DNA of 53,785 nucleotides from Hypholoma sublateritium FD-334 SS-4 (lineage: Eukaryota; Basidiomycota; Agaricomycetes; Agaricales; Strophariaceae). Numbering within the stretch: the first letter of the stretch is position 1; each line of letters starts with the position of its first letter. The translations under genes and the position numbers were made by a program. The DNA is taken from positions 105,164 to 158,948 of the forward strand of contig KN817610.1 of the NCBI GenBank assembly GCA_000827495.1, given 5' to 3'. Below are positions 11,730 through 22,669 of the stretch, in pieces. Below the pieces are notes generated by a model, which was not told the DNA's origin, searched no databases, and worked only from the letters and a program-made list of their open reading frames with translations.

Positions 11730-11738
11730 TATATATAT
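11730..11738 (-). promoter_or_regulatory. TATA-like element of the small Lys-rich gene
   Basis: On the minus strand the sequence reads GGATATATATAAGGG, a strong TATA-like core about 100 bp before the candidate 5' exon at 11,630. The assignment to the downstream gene is by position only. Confidence 0.45.
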
Positions 11739-11759
11739 CCATATGAGTTCGCCCGATTG

Positions 11760-12899
11760 ATGCGACTAAATTGGCAGGTCTAAGGTATACTGCACCGTTT
11801 TGACCATGGGAGCGCGTAGCGCCGTAACATGGTGGGAACATACATATACGCCGCTACGTGTTCCTACGGTCGAAACGGTAAAGTACGTCAGATGCAGCTT
11901 CACTTCAGCTACGCGTGTTGACACTTGACAGCGTCAGTTTCAGTGTCCGCTATAGAATGCGTCTTGGTCAATTGTACTGGCTCTTGTGAAAGGAAAGTGC
12001 CGTAACTCAGTAGCTAGATAAGCCTGTATTCGCGATATAAGATTTCATATTGATCTAGTAATATATTACCACTGCGAATACACTGCCAAAAAGCGCTTGA
12101 TCGGACTTCTGGTGAAACCGCCGCCGCAATGAATCGGGGAATAGTAATGGATAACGGAGTACACATGATAGAGCAGATTTACTAGCGTCCACGCGAGTTA
12201 ATAGCAGAGCTCTGAAGTTTCACTTTCAAAGTATTTCATACAGTCATACAATGGTGACTGGACCATTTTGACAAACTGCTCTTCTTAGCGCGAGTTTTAT
12301 GTGGTTCCAGATATACCTTACTCAGCTCTCCTAGATTAGAATACAAGGAATGTAGGTTTGTATTCGTGATGTAAGGTTTCGTATCTCGACCATGATACCC
12401 GTCCCATGATGCCCGCGCACGGAACTCCGCTGTCTGAGCGAGAAATTGTGTCTTGGCTCACACTGGGGTCATTTGACAAGAGTAACTTAATATAAAGCTG
12501 CGGTCCACCTGTTTCAGGAACTCCACCGCTACGCCTTGTCGGCAGAAGGGCCAGTCATGGTGTACATTCACGTTAAATTGTATGTAATATTTGCACAGCA
12601 TCAATGTAATAATTACCTTTCACATCACGGAAAAGTCATTCCGAGGGCAGGAAAAGTGTCGGATGAGTTTAGTGTATCAGAAATGCGATGGCCCGAAGGT
12701 TGTTTTCATGGTTATGAGGTACAGGGAGAGGTCGAGCATTTAAGCGCCCGTGTTCGGCACGCGCCGAGGTCTGCTAGATTACGTAAGCCCGCCTAGGCAC
12801 AGGTGTCCTCTCCGCCAAACCGAGGGGGAACGAGATATGTGTACGTCGGAAAACAGCAACATGCAGTACAATACAATGCAAATTATAAATACACGATTG
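11760..12899. other. Intergenic, no gene seen
   Basis: Moderately AT-rich sequence with only short unconvincing frames. A GTATTCGCGATATAAG/GTATTCGTGATGTAAG word recurs at about 12,027 and 12,361, a weak duplicated motif. No other structure is seen. Confidence 0.5.
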
Positions 12900-14615
12900 T
12901 CAAATATTGTGCGGGGCCCATGGAAATGCCTCGTCGTCGTAGCCAATCTTCATCCCATATCCTTTCCCTACCACAGTTCCTGCGACTTCACCGTTCTCCC
13001 TCCTGCTTATTCTAGCAGTCAGATACGGTAGGTTTGTCGTATCGACGTTGGTAATGGACACCAATCCTGGTACAGCTTGCGCCAGGTCTTGGGCTTGCGA
13101 AGCGAACGTGTTTCGTTCTTCTTCGGTAAGGGCCCCTAAACTGGCGTAGTATTCTTCGTAGTATAGGTGCTTCAGGCGTGGAAAGCCATTCAGATCATCT
13201 GAAACTGCAACCTGATCGACAACGTTATATAGTTTATCAGGTTGTGGAGTTGCCTACACTTACAAATTCAGATAGTTGGAAGAGGGCGCCATGGAACCCG
13301 AGTTCCTCTACATTTGGAGCGCCACGCACTATGGAATGCATGAAGTTATCAAATACGGTCCTCGATTCTTTCTTCGACTTTGCTGTATGGAAGGTTCCAT
13401 TTTGACTTTCGTACCAAAGACTACCTTCAATGTTTTTATTCTTGTTACTCGAAGACGCTGCCTGGCCGATATCCAAGCTCTTGAGGTTCGGCAGTCCATT
13501 TGAAAGAACGGATCGAAGAAGGTAAGGTATTTGTGCATTGACGCTGTTGTTGATAGACAGGCTGTGCAGTCGATCGAGGATCGGAGCGAGCAGTCGAACG
13601 TCATTCCAATGCGCCTGTGGGTAATATAATTAAACCATTTTATATCGAACATGAGCTTCCACGTACTCTTAGGTGTCTGAGGTTCGGGAGAAATTCTGAA
13701 GGTAGATCAGACGCAAACCAGCGATCGTTAGTTCCTACGAGGTTGGATGCCAGATTGAGGTACTCGATGGATGGATGTCGTTCAAAGAACGCCGTGGCTT
13801 GCACTGCATCCACTTCTGTAAACGATGCCAGAGATAAGGATCGTAAGAAGGGCAAGTCAAGTTCGAAAACGGGAAGAGGAGAAGCGAAGTCTGAAGAGCT
13901 TGGCATCAAGTCCAGCGTGTGTAATGAGGAAGCGAGCGACGAGATATGAGCGAGGAGTTTGTCACTGCCTGATTGCTGTAGCGTGGATCCGACGAAGCGA
14001 AGTGTGAGACTGGTGATATCCTAGATCCATTTCAGTCGTTGCAGTAACATTCCGCACAGCAGGACTCACAGGAACCTGGAGGAAACCTGACTTCTCAAGC
14101 CACGGTTCGTCTTGTTTATCCGAAAACCCTTTGAGGACGAGGCCACGAAGACGAGGGCACTTCTCCTTGAGCTGCGTCAAAAATTCCGGCCGAAGTTGAC
14201 CAAATCCTCTGACAGGTTCAAAGTCTTTATCAGCATCGTAATACCATCGCTCCATGAGGTGAAGGCCTAAAGTGTGAATAAACGGGAGATGACCCTTCGA
14301 TACAAGGTCCTCGACGCGTCTAATCACATCCCTGGGAGGATCCTGGCTCCGCGTGTCAACAGAGAGATCAGATAGGATGTGTAACTCGCGGACGATGCGG
14401 CCTAATGGCGGATGGTCCAGCAGCTTCTGCAAGACCAGTATAGCATCAGTTTCGTTCTGCAGGACCAGCCGAGAATATAACAGAGGAAGAGCGAACTGCG
14501 AGATGTGGTGGCTGGTCAACGCGAGGGCGAGCAAGGTCGAAGGGGTCGCGTACAGTGGAAGATGGGCGGCGATGATAGGGTAAATTTCAGGCAAGAGTTC
14601 GTTGATGGTAGTCAT
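12900..14615 (-). CDS. F-box/LRR-like protein
   Basis: Four exons, 14615-14070, 14020-13667, 13614-13264 and 13211-12900, with introns of 49, 52 and 52 nt. They join in phase to 520 residues. The N-terminus reads ELLPEIYPIIAAHLPLY, then LALALTSHHISQFALPLLY, the helical pattern of an Agaricomycete F-box-like motif (residues about 5-50). The remainder has leucine-rich spacing (HTLDLMP, RHPSIEYLNLASN, LPNLKSLDIGQ, APNVEELGFHGAL). Family knowledge: F-box proteins bridge Skp1 to substrates in SCF ubiquitin ligases. No substrate can be inferred. The gene appears intact. Confidence 0.82.
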
Positions 14616-14964
14616 GATGAAGAGCGTCCTTCAAGCTCAAGCGCTCATGACAAGTTCAATATGTGGAACATTCGAATTGATCAATCGTTTCGCTGATTTG
14701 GAATCGTGGGATAATAGATCTGAACTCCGATTCTGTGGTCGCCGGCGAAATGCGGGCAGTGGCGCGACGGGCGCGACGGGTAAGGTGTGCTCGTGTACAG
14801 CCCCAGGTCAGATATCCACCAGTACGTCACTATATAGTAAATAGAAACCACACGTCTGCTATCTTTGACGCGTCTAGAATATAAAATACCTGGTGCTCAG
14901 ATACACTTGAGATTCTGAGACCAAATCTTGACCAAATCACGCGTTTTCTTTTCATACTTCGTCG

Positions 14965-15680
14965 TCAAGTTCTACGCGAAGCATAGCTATTTTCAGAGCA
15001 ATCAATACTCATAATAGAGATATTAGGTGCAGCGCGGAAGTTTTGTATATCAATAACCGCGAAGTCCATTGGCCGATTAGATACGCGCGTGCCGCCGCGT
15101 TTCCCCGCTCCCAAAGGCTGCTCCTCAGCGAAATGCGGTTGTTGAATATCATTAGAGAGGCAGAATATATTTTGAGTGTAAATTTCAACGAGGATTCGCA
15201 GTGGAAAATGGGCGGGACTGCCCAATTTCCCCAATATGAGCGTTCTCCGCAGCCGGCGTATCAGCCACCATCGGCACCTCTGACAAATCTGAAGGCGTAG
15301 GTGCATGTAAAAATGGATTTATAATAATGAAATTTCAGAATGCTAATTGATTTCTATTAGAAAACGATCACTGACCGGACAGGCAATGAAGACGACGAAC
15401 GACGTGATGGCCATGTTAGCTGAGGAGACAAGAGGATTGAAATCGGCCCAAGCGAGTCTCTGGACCAAACGCACCACTACATTCGAAATACATATCCACA
15501 GATACGACCGCCGCAATGTGAATATCCGGTAAGCGAGGAAGCACTGCACGACGATCGCGAATACGGACGCGCTCTGCATCTGAGCGCCCGAGCCAGTGTA
15601 ATTTATAAGGGATGTATCGAAAGCGAAGACCCAACGCGTCTCACCTACGCCCTACGTGCCGATGTCACCCTGACTCAACG
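14965..15680 (-). pseudogene. DUF6534 gene remnant with internal deletion
   Basis: The readable part starts with VFAIVVQCFLAYRIFTLRRS, joins abruptly through YLWICISNVVVRL to ANMAITSFVVFIACPV, and is followed by a degraded C-terminal tail (DIQNFRAAPNISIMS). Compared with the copy at 7,260-8,882, the segment between the RRSYLW helix and the late SMAIASFVVF helix is missing. Several stops interrupt the last exon. It lies on the same strand as the other two copies in the window. Confidence 0.72.
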
Positions 15681-17300
15681 GCCTATAAATTGGAGCAGAA
15701 GTCGCCCGCGCGCACGGCGCATGGCGCAAATAGATCACCATATACAAAGAGTTCACCATACCCGCGCGCGAATGGCAGCGAAGCTGGCGCCAGCGCTATC
15801 GTGCTCCACGCGCTAGAGCGCCTCCTGCCGACGGCACACTCCCCACGAGCGCCGTGCGCAATGTGCGCGCAGATAGACGCGAAGCGCCTCAACTGCGCCG
15901 CCGAGTGCACGGAGGGAACGTCGGAAGTAGCTGGGAGCGTCGGCCTGGCTGGGAGTGGTTGATATCGGGTGCATGGGTAGGCGCGTCAGAGAGCAGACGC
16001 GCAGGGGAGGGGACGCAGGTACGTGTGGATAGTGCTCCCAGCCCGCTCACTGCTGAGCGGCCCACCACGCAAGCCAGCACCGGTTCATTTACGTTTTCTA
16101 GCCACTGCGGTGTGAGGTATCCAGTGCGCTTGCGCCCCGAAACACCGAAATATAGCCATTTTGAGCCCTAGGAACGAGACTCGGACGACTAACTATAGGG
16201 AGCAAATTCAGCACACGAAACTCGCGGACCCTCGTTGCTAGAGCGCATGCAGGCACACCTAGATACCATTTTCCGTACTATTTAAACTACAGCGTACCGT
16301 AAAAGCCTGGTAGATACTCCCCTACCACTCCCCGGCTCGGACCAGTATATTCCCCCCCATCTCTATCTCCAGGATTCCAGTCTCTCGCTCATTGCAGTAC
16401 ATAGAATATCATTCATTCCCTAAATATATAATCTATAGAACTCCTTACCTTTCCGTGAACCCCCCCAGACGTCCACACCAGTCGTCGCTCGCACCCCACA
16501 ACAACCTTACAGCGGGAGCGCTGGGAGCGTGTCGGGTGTCGGTTTTCGATGCGTGGTGCAGCACATTCAGCTCTTCGTAGGGTGGCGAGGTATAGAGGGT
16601 CGGCGGCAGGTGTTCGGCTAGCTTGTTCGGGTCGCTTGAGCGGGCCGGGCGAGAAGTATGAGTCGGTTCATCAGGCCAGACTCTCCGCGCCTCGGTACGA
16701 TCCGCCTCGCCCTCGCAGACCGTGCCGTCGAACCTATACGATGTATGGCGTTCATCCCAGAGCGTGCTCCATCCGTGCGCTGCGCCCCCCACAGCGCGTA
16801 CCACGGCGCCGCTCACGCACGCAGAGGCGCGCCGCCGCGAATTCATCACACGCGCTGCTGGCGCGCATGCTCCCCTGCGCGCCACATCGGATACATCGGT
16901 GTCGCACCACGCTTGAAGCGGCGCTGCCTGCACGCGGGAGCGCTAACAGCGCCAGCGCGCATGCTACGTCCGTCGCATACGGCCCTCCAGCCGCACCACG
17001 CTGTGCCGCCGCGACGCACGCCTTGCCGCATCCATTATAGCCGACGACGCGCCTGGCGCACTCCGGTGCCGCGGAACTGCCCGTACCGCATTTTCCTTAG
17101 ATGGGTACTAGTTACTGGTGAATACACGGGGTTGGATTCCATTCCGGAAGCTTTATCAGCGTGCCGGTTCAGCACCGCACGGCCCGCAACCCTCGAGTCG
17201 GCGCAGGCGCCCATATGCATCGACACGCGCAGCGGCGCGGCACGGGAACGAGGATGCAGCTCTTGTGGGCGTCCACTTGATTAGAGCCCGCGCGTACGAT
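15640..17300 (-). repeat. GC-rich dispersed repeat copy (reverse orientation)
   Basis: A GC-rich block interrupted by an AT-rich insert at about 16,200-16,450. The stretch around 16,880-16,915 (CATCGGATACATCGGTGTCG) resembles the reverse complement of 31,160-31,200 in the large GC-rich repeat. The long overlapping frames on both strands are compositional and show no domain. Confidence 0.45.
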
Positions 17301-17354
17301 GGTGCTACGTTTTGACTTTCGGCTTTCCACTTTCGCACTTATCTTACATAAATA

Positions 17355-19187
17355 ATGCTTGGTATAATGCTTACTCAACCTGCCAACTCTCTCACACACG
17401 GTTCAAGAATGAGATTCAAATCATCCATGCAACTTGAACCGACCCCGCTGTCTACAGCTGCAATGTCATCTCAATCCTTTCCAGAGAACCTGTTCGCCAC
17501 CAATCGCGCTCCGTCAGACGAAGATCACAAGAAACTTGTCCACCTCATCGGAGAGCAAGAACGCAGAATTGACATACTCACCAGGCAGATCGCCAACCTC
17601 GAGACCGAGAAGACGGCGCTGGTTGAAGGGCTTGCGCCACTGAAACGCGCCATCTCCCCGTTCCGCCGTCTTCCGGACGACATAATCCGTGCAATATTCG
17701 TAGCGTGTCTCGATCGCATGCGCAATCCCACTATGGCGCATACTGAAGCCCCCGTCATTCTCACTCGCATATCCAGCTACACGCGACGCCTCGCACTTGC
17801 CTCCCCCGAGCTGTGGGCCGCGCTCCACATCCCGATAATATCCTCAAGTCCAAGCAACGCCGACGATGAGGCGATCATGGCTGCGCGCGTTCGCGGCATC
17901 GAGGAATGGCTTCTTCGCCGCTCCGGTACAATGGCGCTGCGTATTTCAGTACACGAGCCATGCAAATACGGCAACCCCCGGAGAGCCGACAGCGACAATC
18001 CATTTACACATCAAGTTGTTACCGTCCTCCTACAGTGCTGTACGCGCTGGCGGGATGTTAACTTCCTCCTGGTATCCATCCCCGCTGTTCGACGCATCGC
18101 GGCGTTGACAGCTGCCGACTGTCCTTTGCTTCGTTCTGTGGCTCTTCGCGGGCGAACAACTGACTTCCATCTCGAGGCCGACGTCTGGAAAGAGAGTGAT
18201 ATCTTTCGCGGACCCGCTCTCCAGAAATTCAGTACGATGTTGGTCGAACCGGGCAACGGCGCGCCTGTATTTGATTTCAACGTAAACTGGGCGAACGTCA
18301 CCCACCTCCACCTGCATGGTTTATACAGTGATAGACAACACGCGCACGAGACCGCATTCAAGCACACATTTACGACTACGATGAGGTCTATACTCCGCCA
18401 GGCAACCCGGCTCGTCAGCCTCAATATCGATATTATACTGACCGCTGAGGTTGGCGGCGACATCTACCTCCCATTCCTAAAGTTTCTGAAAGTGTCTGAG
18501 GAATATGTAGACGAACGTCACTGCGGAGTACTGGGGCAGGTACGAGCACCTCAACTGGAGACAATCATGTACCTTGGGGAATTTCTGGACGTTCCGATAC
18601 CACCCCCATCACTGATCGCATTGCTTGCACACGCGACAAAAGTGCAGAAAATTTCCATAATTTTTATCCACGAATTGGACGTCTTATCGGATTCCGACCC
18701 ATCCGCGTACACACCAATCCTCGCCCTTTGTCCACTCCTGAAATTACTCCATATCGGCACGTATTCGGACCAAATCCCGGCAATCAGCCTGCTCTGCGGT
18801 CTTGCAGGAGACACAGCTGACGAGGGGAGGCAGCTGTGCCCTGAGCTTGAATCCTTTCACTGCGACTCCACGCTGATTGCCTCTCCCCGGGCATTATACA
18901 GCTTCTTAAAATGTATACAGGATGACTTGGCCGGTAGGATGCGCTGGAAATCACTCAAAATTCTTGTGCGCTTTCGACACGACGACACAGCCCCCAACTA
19001 CGCTGAATTTCAGCATCTACCGCCCGGAATCGATCTTCAAATGAATGTGAGAAACATGCCTCCACCAATGTGTGTAATCGAGCGGCGGGCGTTGGACGAA
19101 GGCGCGATGTTGTTATCGGATAACTGGTCTTTACCGAGTTTCCCAATCCCATTACGGACTAGATCCGATTGCGTTGTAGATATGTAG
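17355..19187 (+). CDS. F-box protein with N-terminal coiled coil
   Basis: An intronless frame of 610 residues. Residues about 54-93 form a likely coiled coil (EQERRIDILTRQIANLETEK). It is followed directly by the F-box-like ISPFRRLPDDIIRAIF and ALASPELWAALHIP, the usual order in the large Agaricomycete family. The C-terminal two thirds hold leucine-rich repeats (VTHLHLHGLY, LVSLNIDIIL, CPLLKLLHIGTY). A TATA-like CATAAATA lies only about 10 bp before the first ATG, so translation more likely starts at 17409 or 17463 (MSSQSFPENL). The role is presumably an SCF adaptor. The frame is intact and related in design to the pseudogene at 27,929. Confidence 0.82.
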   Translation: MLGIMLTQPANSLTHGSRMRFKSSMQLEPTPLSTAAMSSQSFPENLFATNRAPSDEDHKKLVHLIGEQERRIDILTRQIANLETEKTALVEGLAPLKRAISPFRRLPDDIIRAIFVACLDRMRNPTMAHTEAPVILTRISSYTRRLALASPELWAALHIPIISSSPSNADDEAIMAARVRGIEEWLLRRSGTMALRISVHEPCKYGNPRRADSDNPFTHQVVTVLLQCCTRWRDVNFLLVSIPAVRRIAALTAADCPLLRSVALRGRTTDFHLEADVWKESDIFRGPALQKFSTMLVEPGNGAPVFDFNVNWANVTHLHLHGLYSDRQHAHETAFKHTFTTTMRSILRQATRLVSLNIDIILTAEVGGDIYLPFLKFLKVSEEYVDERHCGVLGQVRAPQLETIMYLGEFLDVPIPPPSLIALLAHATKVQKISIIFIHELDVLSDSDPSAYTPILALCPLLKLLHIGTYSDQIPAISLLCGLAGDTADEGRQLCPELESFHCDSTLIASPRALYSFLKCIQDDLAGRMRWKSLKILVRFRHDDTAPNYAEFQHLPPGIDLQMNVRNMPPPMCVIERRALDEGAMLLSDNWSLPSFPIPLRTRSDCVVDM

Positions 19188-19559
19188 ATGACGGAATGTA
19201 CTTGTCTGTTCGAACTCGGAAGATTTCATTTATTTTTATCTACCATTGAGATATTGTCATTGTCGAGAAACGGTGCGGCGGACGCTTTTCTGAATATTTA
19301 AGTAGAGGAACTCAGTATGGCTTCAACTAATGTTGCGCAACGCGCCCACTTTACGACAATTTTACAATGCGGAATTCTTAAATCCTTGGATGAGCATGCC
19401 TACATGAAATCAGCGCGCATCAGGATAGCGGAACCAAAGCGAATTTTTAATCCTATACATTTTATATGTATTTAAAAAATCTGGAAGGTAGCGCAGGCGG
19501 TATGTCAACTGGTAATAGATGTAGAATATACGACACCATACCTACCTACTCTCCTGTAT
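19188..19559. other. Intergenic, 3' flank of F-box gene
   Basis: AT-rich sequence with no frame or motif I can support. Confidence 0.5.
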
Positions 19560-19965
19560 GCCCCTGACGCGGCCGGCGTACCTCCCACCGCGCGCCGTCC
19601 AAATCGCGCACGCGCGTGCGAGTTGCCGGGCGTGATCGGATCGCAAGGTTCGCCCCGGTACGCATCAAGCCGGGGCGTCGGCGCTGGCGCTCTTGGCGCG
19701 CGAGCGCACCGAGCAGCGCCGCTCCACGCGTGGCGCCAGGGACCGCGGAGGGGCGTCAGTGCACGAGAAGCGGGCGCGACGGGTTCGCCGCGGCGCGCCG
19801 CGGTGCGCGCTGTGGATGGGAGCAGCGCGTGGGTGAAGCACGCGATGAGACAGTGCAGGCCTGGACAGCGAGCGGTGGATCACGTTACCGAGCGCGTGGG
19901 CGCGCGCAGGGTACGGGGCTGCCGTCACCGACGCGCAGAGCGTCTGGCTGTATGTTAGTAATAAA
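19560..19965 (+). repeat. GC-rich dispersed repeat fragment
   Basis: The words GCTCTTGGCGCGCGAGCGCA, CGAGCAGCGC and GGGTTCGCCGCGGCGCG follow the same order as in 30,155-30,305, so this is a same-strand fragment of the GC-rich repeat family. Confidence 0.55.
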
Positions 19966-20234
19966 TCTACCATTACGATGATCGTGTTAGAACTTACATA
20001 AAGCAACCGAGTCGAACCCAAATGTTGCAAGGTTTCAAATCAACTGACTTTCATGTACCACGCACTCGCACGCACGCATCACTCACGCACCCGCACGCAC
20101 CACGCACCTATTTTCCCGCGCTCTCACTAACTCTCACGCACTCACTCGAAGTTGTACACCGCCTTTCACCTGTGCCCGTCCCTGGGCGCTCCGAGAAAAT
20201 CTGCGGTACAAAGGCTGTGCGGCAAGACAGATAT

Positions 20235-22091
20235 ATGCCAGCTATCGCCCCTCCCTCCTTCCCCCCTCTCATGCTCGTGCTATTGTTGGTCGTCTCTCTT
20301 TTTCATGATCTCCAAGGCGCACCTCTCGTCAATGAACAGGACGACGCCCCCGAGCTGATAGCGCGTTCTAGCATCACATTTGGGAGCCGTGGGACCCCCG
20401 ACATCATCATCAGCTGCTTTGCTACTATATTTGTCTGCACTTGGACTGCAGTTCATCCTAATATCCCATCGCCAACCGACTCGCGATGGCATATATTCAA
20501 GAACCGCGTTGTTACAACAGCTTGCGCTCTTTTTGCGCCCGAGATGATCACTTTGTGGGCATTGCGACAGAACATCGGCGCGAAGAGGATTGTTGAGGAA
20601 TATAACAGAGATATAGCCGCACGTGAGTGTTATAAGACTGTATTATTATCTACGGCTCCGTAAGCTCATGGATAGGCAGATGTCGCAGAACAACCTACTT
20701 CTAGGCGTCCATATTTGGAGCAGATCCAGAACAACGTCAAGGAATGGCTGTTTTTGGGGCCAGTTTTACCGCCTGCACTGAATGATGCGCCGAGACCTTG
20801 GTCTATTACACACGGATTCTTCGTCCAAATGGGTGGGTTCATGCTGAGCGAGAATGGCAAGCCGAAGCAAGCGGTATCGTTTTCGAAGGAGTGGATATAT
20901 GCTCGCCCAGATATGCTCACTTGGACACAACTCACAGGGTGGCATCCATACGATGGAATCAAGGAGCTCATACGCGCGGGAATTATCGACGTACCGAGGA
21001 TTACCGCCGCTGAGATTGAAGACAGGAGCAAGGGTGACGCCCTATCCAAAACTGTCGCGGTCCTGCAAACGACGTGGTTTGTTTCACAGTGCATTGCGCG
21101 ATGGGCGACGCGTCTGCCAGTCACGGAGCTGGAGATCATCACACTGGCTTACGCCANGTTAAATGCAGTTACGTATGCTTTCTGGTGGAGCAAGCCTCAA
21201 AATATCGGAGTACCGGTGTATCTAGAAATNAAGGCAACTGCAACGGTCGATATGGGGGCCAATGGTGGAAGCGGTGGTGCCTCACTCAGACGAAACGAAC
21301 ATGATAAAGAAACCAATTNGTCGGTTGCACAGACGGTCGACCAAGCCCAACCCGTGCAGGAAAATAATGGATGCGCAGACGTCGATATGGGGGCCAATGG
21401 TAACAGTGATGGTACCTCACTTAGACGAAACGAACATGATAAAGGACCCAATTTGTCGGTTGCACAGACGNTNNACCAAGCCCAACCCGTGCAGGAAAAT
21501 AANGGATGCGCAGACTGCAATCTACTTTTCTCGAANGGTTATTTTCGAATAAAACTAGAGCAGAGCATGGAATCATGCATAGCCCGCGNCAAGTTATTCA
21601 TCATGAAGGCCCGCAGATTTTACCTGGAGTTTTTGCGACCCTTCGTGGAGCTGAATGGGACTCCATACCAATACATCAAAGCCGGTGATCTTCGTGTTCC
21701 CCCATTCTTCGCCGAACCATTGAATAAAACCGCATACCTGATTTCAGGGATCGTTCCGTCCATTTTTGGTGTGCTATTTGGCTGCGTTCACCTACTGCCG
21801 TCGTTTTTCATTCCCTATGCATCCCCTGCACAAAAGTGGTTGTGGAGGATTTCTGCAGCTATCGTCACAGGTACACCGATCGTCGTATTGGGATGGAATA
21901 TTGCTGGTGTATTCATTCCAGAGAAGCATGTTTTCGAGCACCACCCCGAGGCAACTGTCCACGGCGTTGGAGTTTTCCTTTATGCCGCCTCCCGTATCAT
22001 CCTCATTGTTCTTGCATTTCTCTCCCTCCGTAATTTACCGCCAGGCGCATTCTATACTATTGACTGGATATCGTCCATTCCCCATCTGTAA
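20235..22091 (+). CDS. Agaricomycete multipass membrane protein, unknown function
   Basis: Two exons, 20235-20622 and 20680-22091, with a 57-nt intron, give 599 residues. A signal peptide (MLVLLLVVSLFH, cut near LQG/APL) is followed by ITFGSRGTPDIIISCFATIF and CTWTAVHPNIP. Later come THGFFVQMGGFMLSENG and AEIEDRSKGDALSK with LQTTWFVSQCIARW, motifs I recognise from a large unnamed Agaricomycete family. At least six hydrophobic segments follow the expected membrane layout, two near the N-terminus and four in the second half. A 45-residue unit is tandemly repeated in the middle. Compared with the second copy, a C-terminal membrane helix is about 13 residues shorter. Several codons contain N, so the central region is uncertain. 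Confidence 0.8.
21246..21515 (+). repeat. 135-bp in-frame tandem duplication (45 residues x 2)
   Basis: Two units, 21246-21380 and 21381-21515, each start VDMGANG, run through SLRRNEHDK and end QAQPVQEN-GCAD. The unit is hydrophilic and probably sits in a cytosolic or lumenal loop. The same pair is present in the second gene copy at about 38819-39088. Confidence 0.88.
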
Positions 22092-22179
22092 TTTCTTTTA
22101 TGTTGGCTGCGCTCCACAAACAATGGATCCATACGATGTCACCGTAAGTGCATGTTGAACCAGGACTTCGAAACAGGTT

Positions 22180-22420
22180 ATGGAAATTAGGAAGGGACTA
22201 GGGAGGCGGCGGCGGCGGCGGCGTGGTGTGCGCCACGGGCCCGGCCGCGATGGAGCGCACACGATGCGTGTTCAGCGCACTGCGCTCGTAGGCGCTCGCA
22301 GGACACGCTGCGACGGTGCGTCTCGAGAAAAGTTGGCATGGGGCGTGGAGGTGGCGCAAGACACTGCGCTGCGTGGGAAGGGCTGGACGGGGCAGCGCGG
22401 GAGAGGGGGGGCTAGCGATT
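22180..22420 (+). repeat. GC-rich dispersed repeat fragment
   Basis: CGCCACGGGCC, GACGGTGCGTCTCG and GGGGCAGCGCGGG occur in the order seen at 25,770-25,935, marking a short same-strand fragment of the family. Confidence 0.6.
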
Positions 22421-22439
22421 ATATCAAAAAGTGCTAAAA

Positions 22440-22498
22440 GAATATCGCAAAATTAAAATAATCTCGCGTTTAGGTTTTTGTACACTTTGAACGCCATA
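22440..22498. mobile_element. Relic end of a long-TIR element
   Basis: GAATATCGCAAAATTAAAAT and then TTTTTGTACACTTTGAACGCCATA match the terminus of the element at 36,490-38,036 (right end, same orientation) with few differences. Only this end remains. Confidence 0.75.
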
Positions 22499-22669
22499 CC
22501 AGCGCGTCTATACAGCGACATCAAGTCATAGCTTCCGGGAATCGGCCGCGCCCGGTAGCTGGTAGATTCTGGTTCAATTCGGGTTTGACCGATTCATAAA
22601 GTTTGACTCTACTTCTGAAATTCCCCGGTGGAAAATAAACTTACTCCCGGACCAAACGATCCTCCACAT

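Larger units (their letters stand above)
20036..22178 (+). repeat. Segmental duplication, copy 1 (intact)
   Basis: This segment matches 34,067-39,772 on the same strand once the two inserted elements there are removed. Both begin in AAATCAACTGACTT, run through a CACGCA-rich upstream tract and the whole membrane-protein gene, and end at GGACTTCGAAACAGGTTAT. The duplication therefore included the promoter region. Confidence 0.85.

Noticed and set aside
11075..11746. A 223-codon plus-strand frame
   Set aside because: It is the antisense of the spliced Lys-rich gene, whose two exons join in phase and have a TATA-like core, and it shows no domain.
20055..20150. CACGCA/CACTCA-rich tract considered as CRISPR or telomeric repeat
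   Set aside because: Irregular short microsatellite in a fungal promoter region; no spacer structure and not a telomere motif.
22550..22600. A GGTTCAATTCG word resembling a tRNA B box
   Set aside because: No matching A box, acceptor stem or cloverleaf pairing can be drawn around it.
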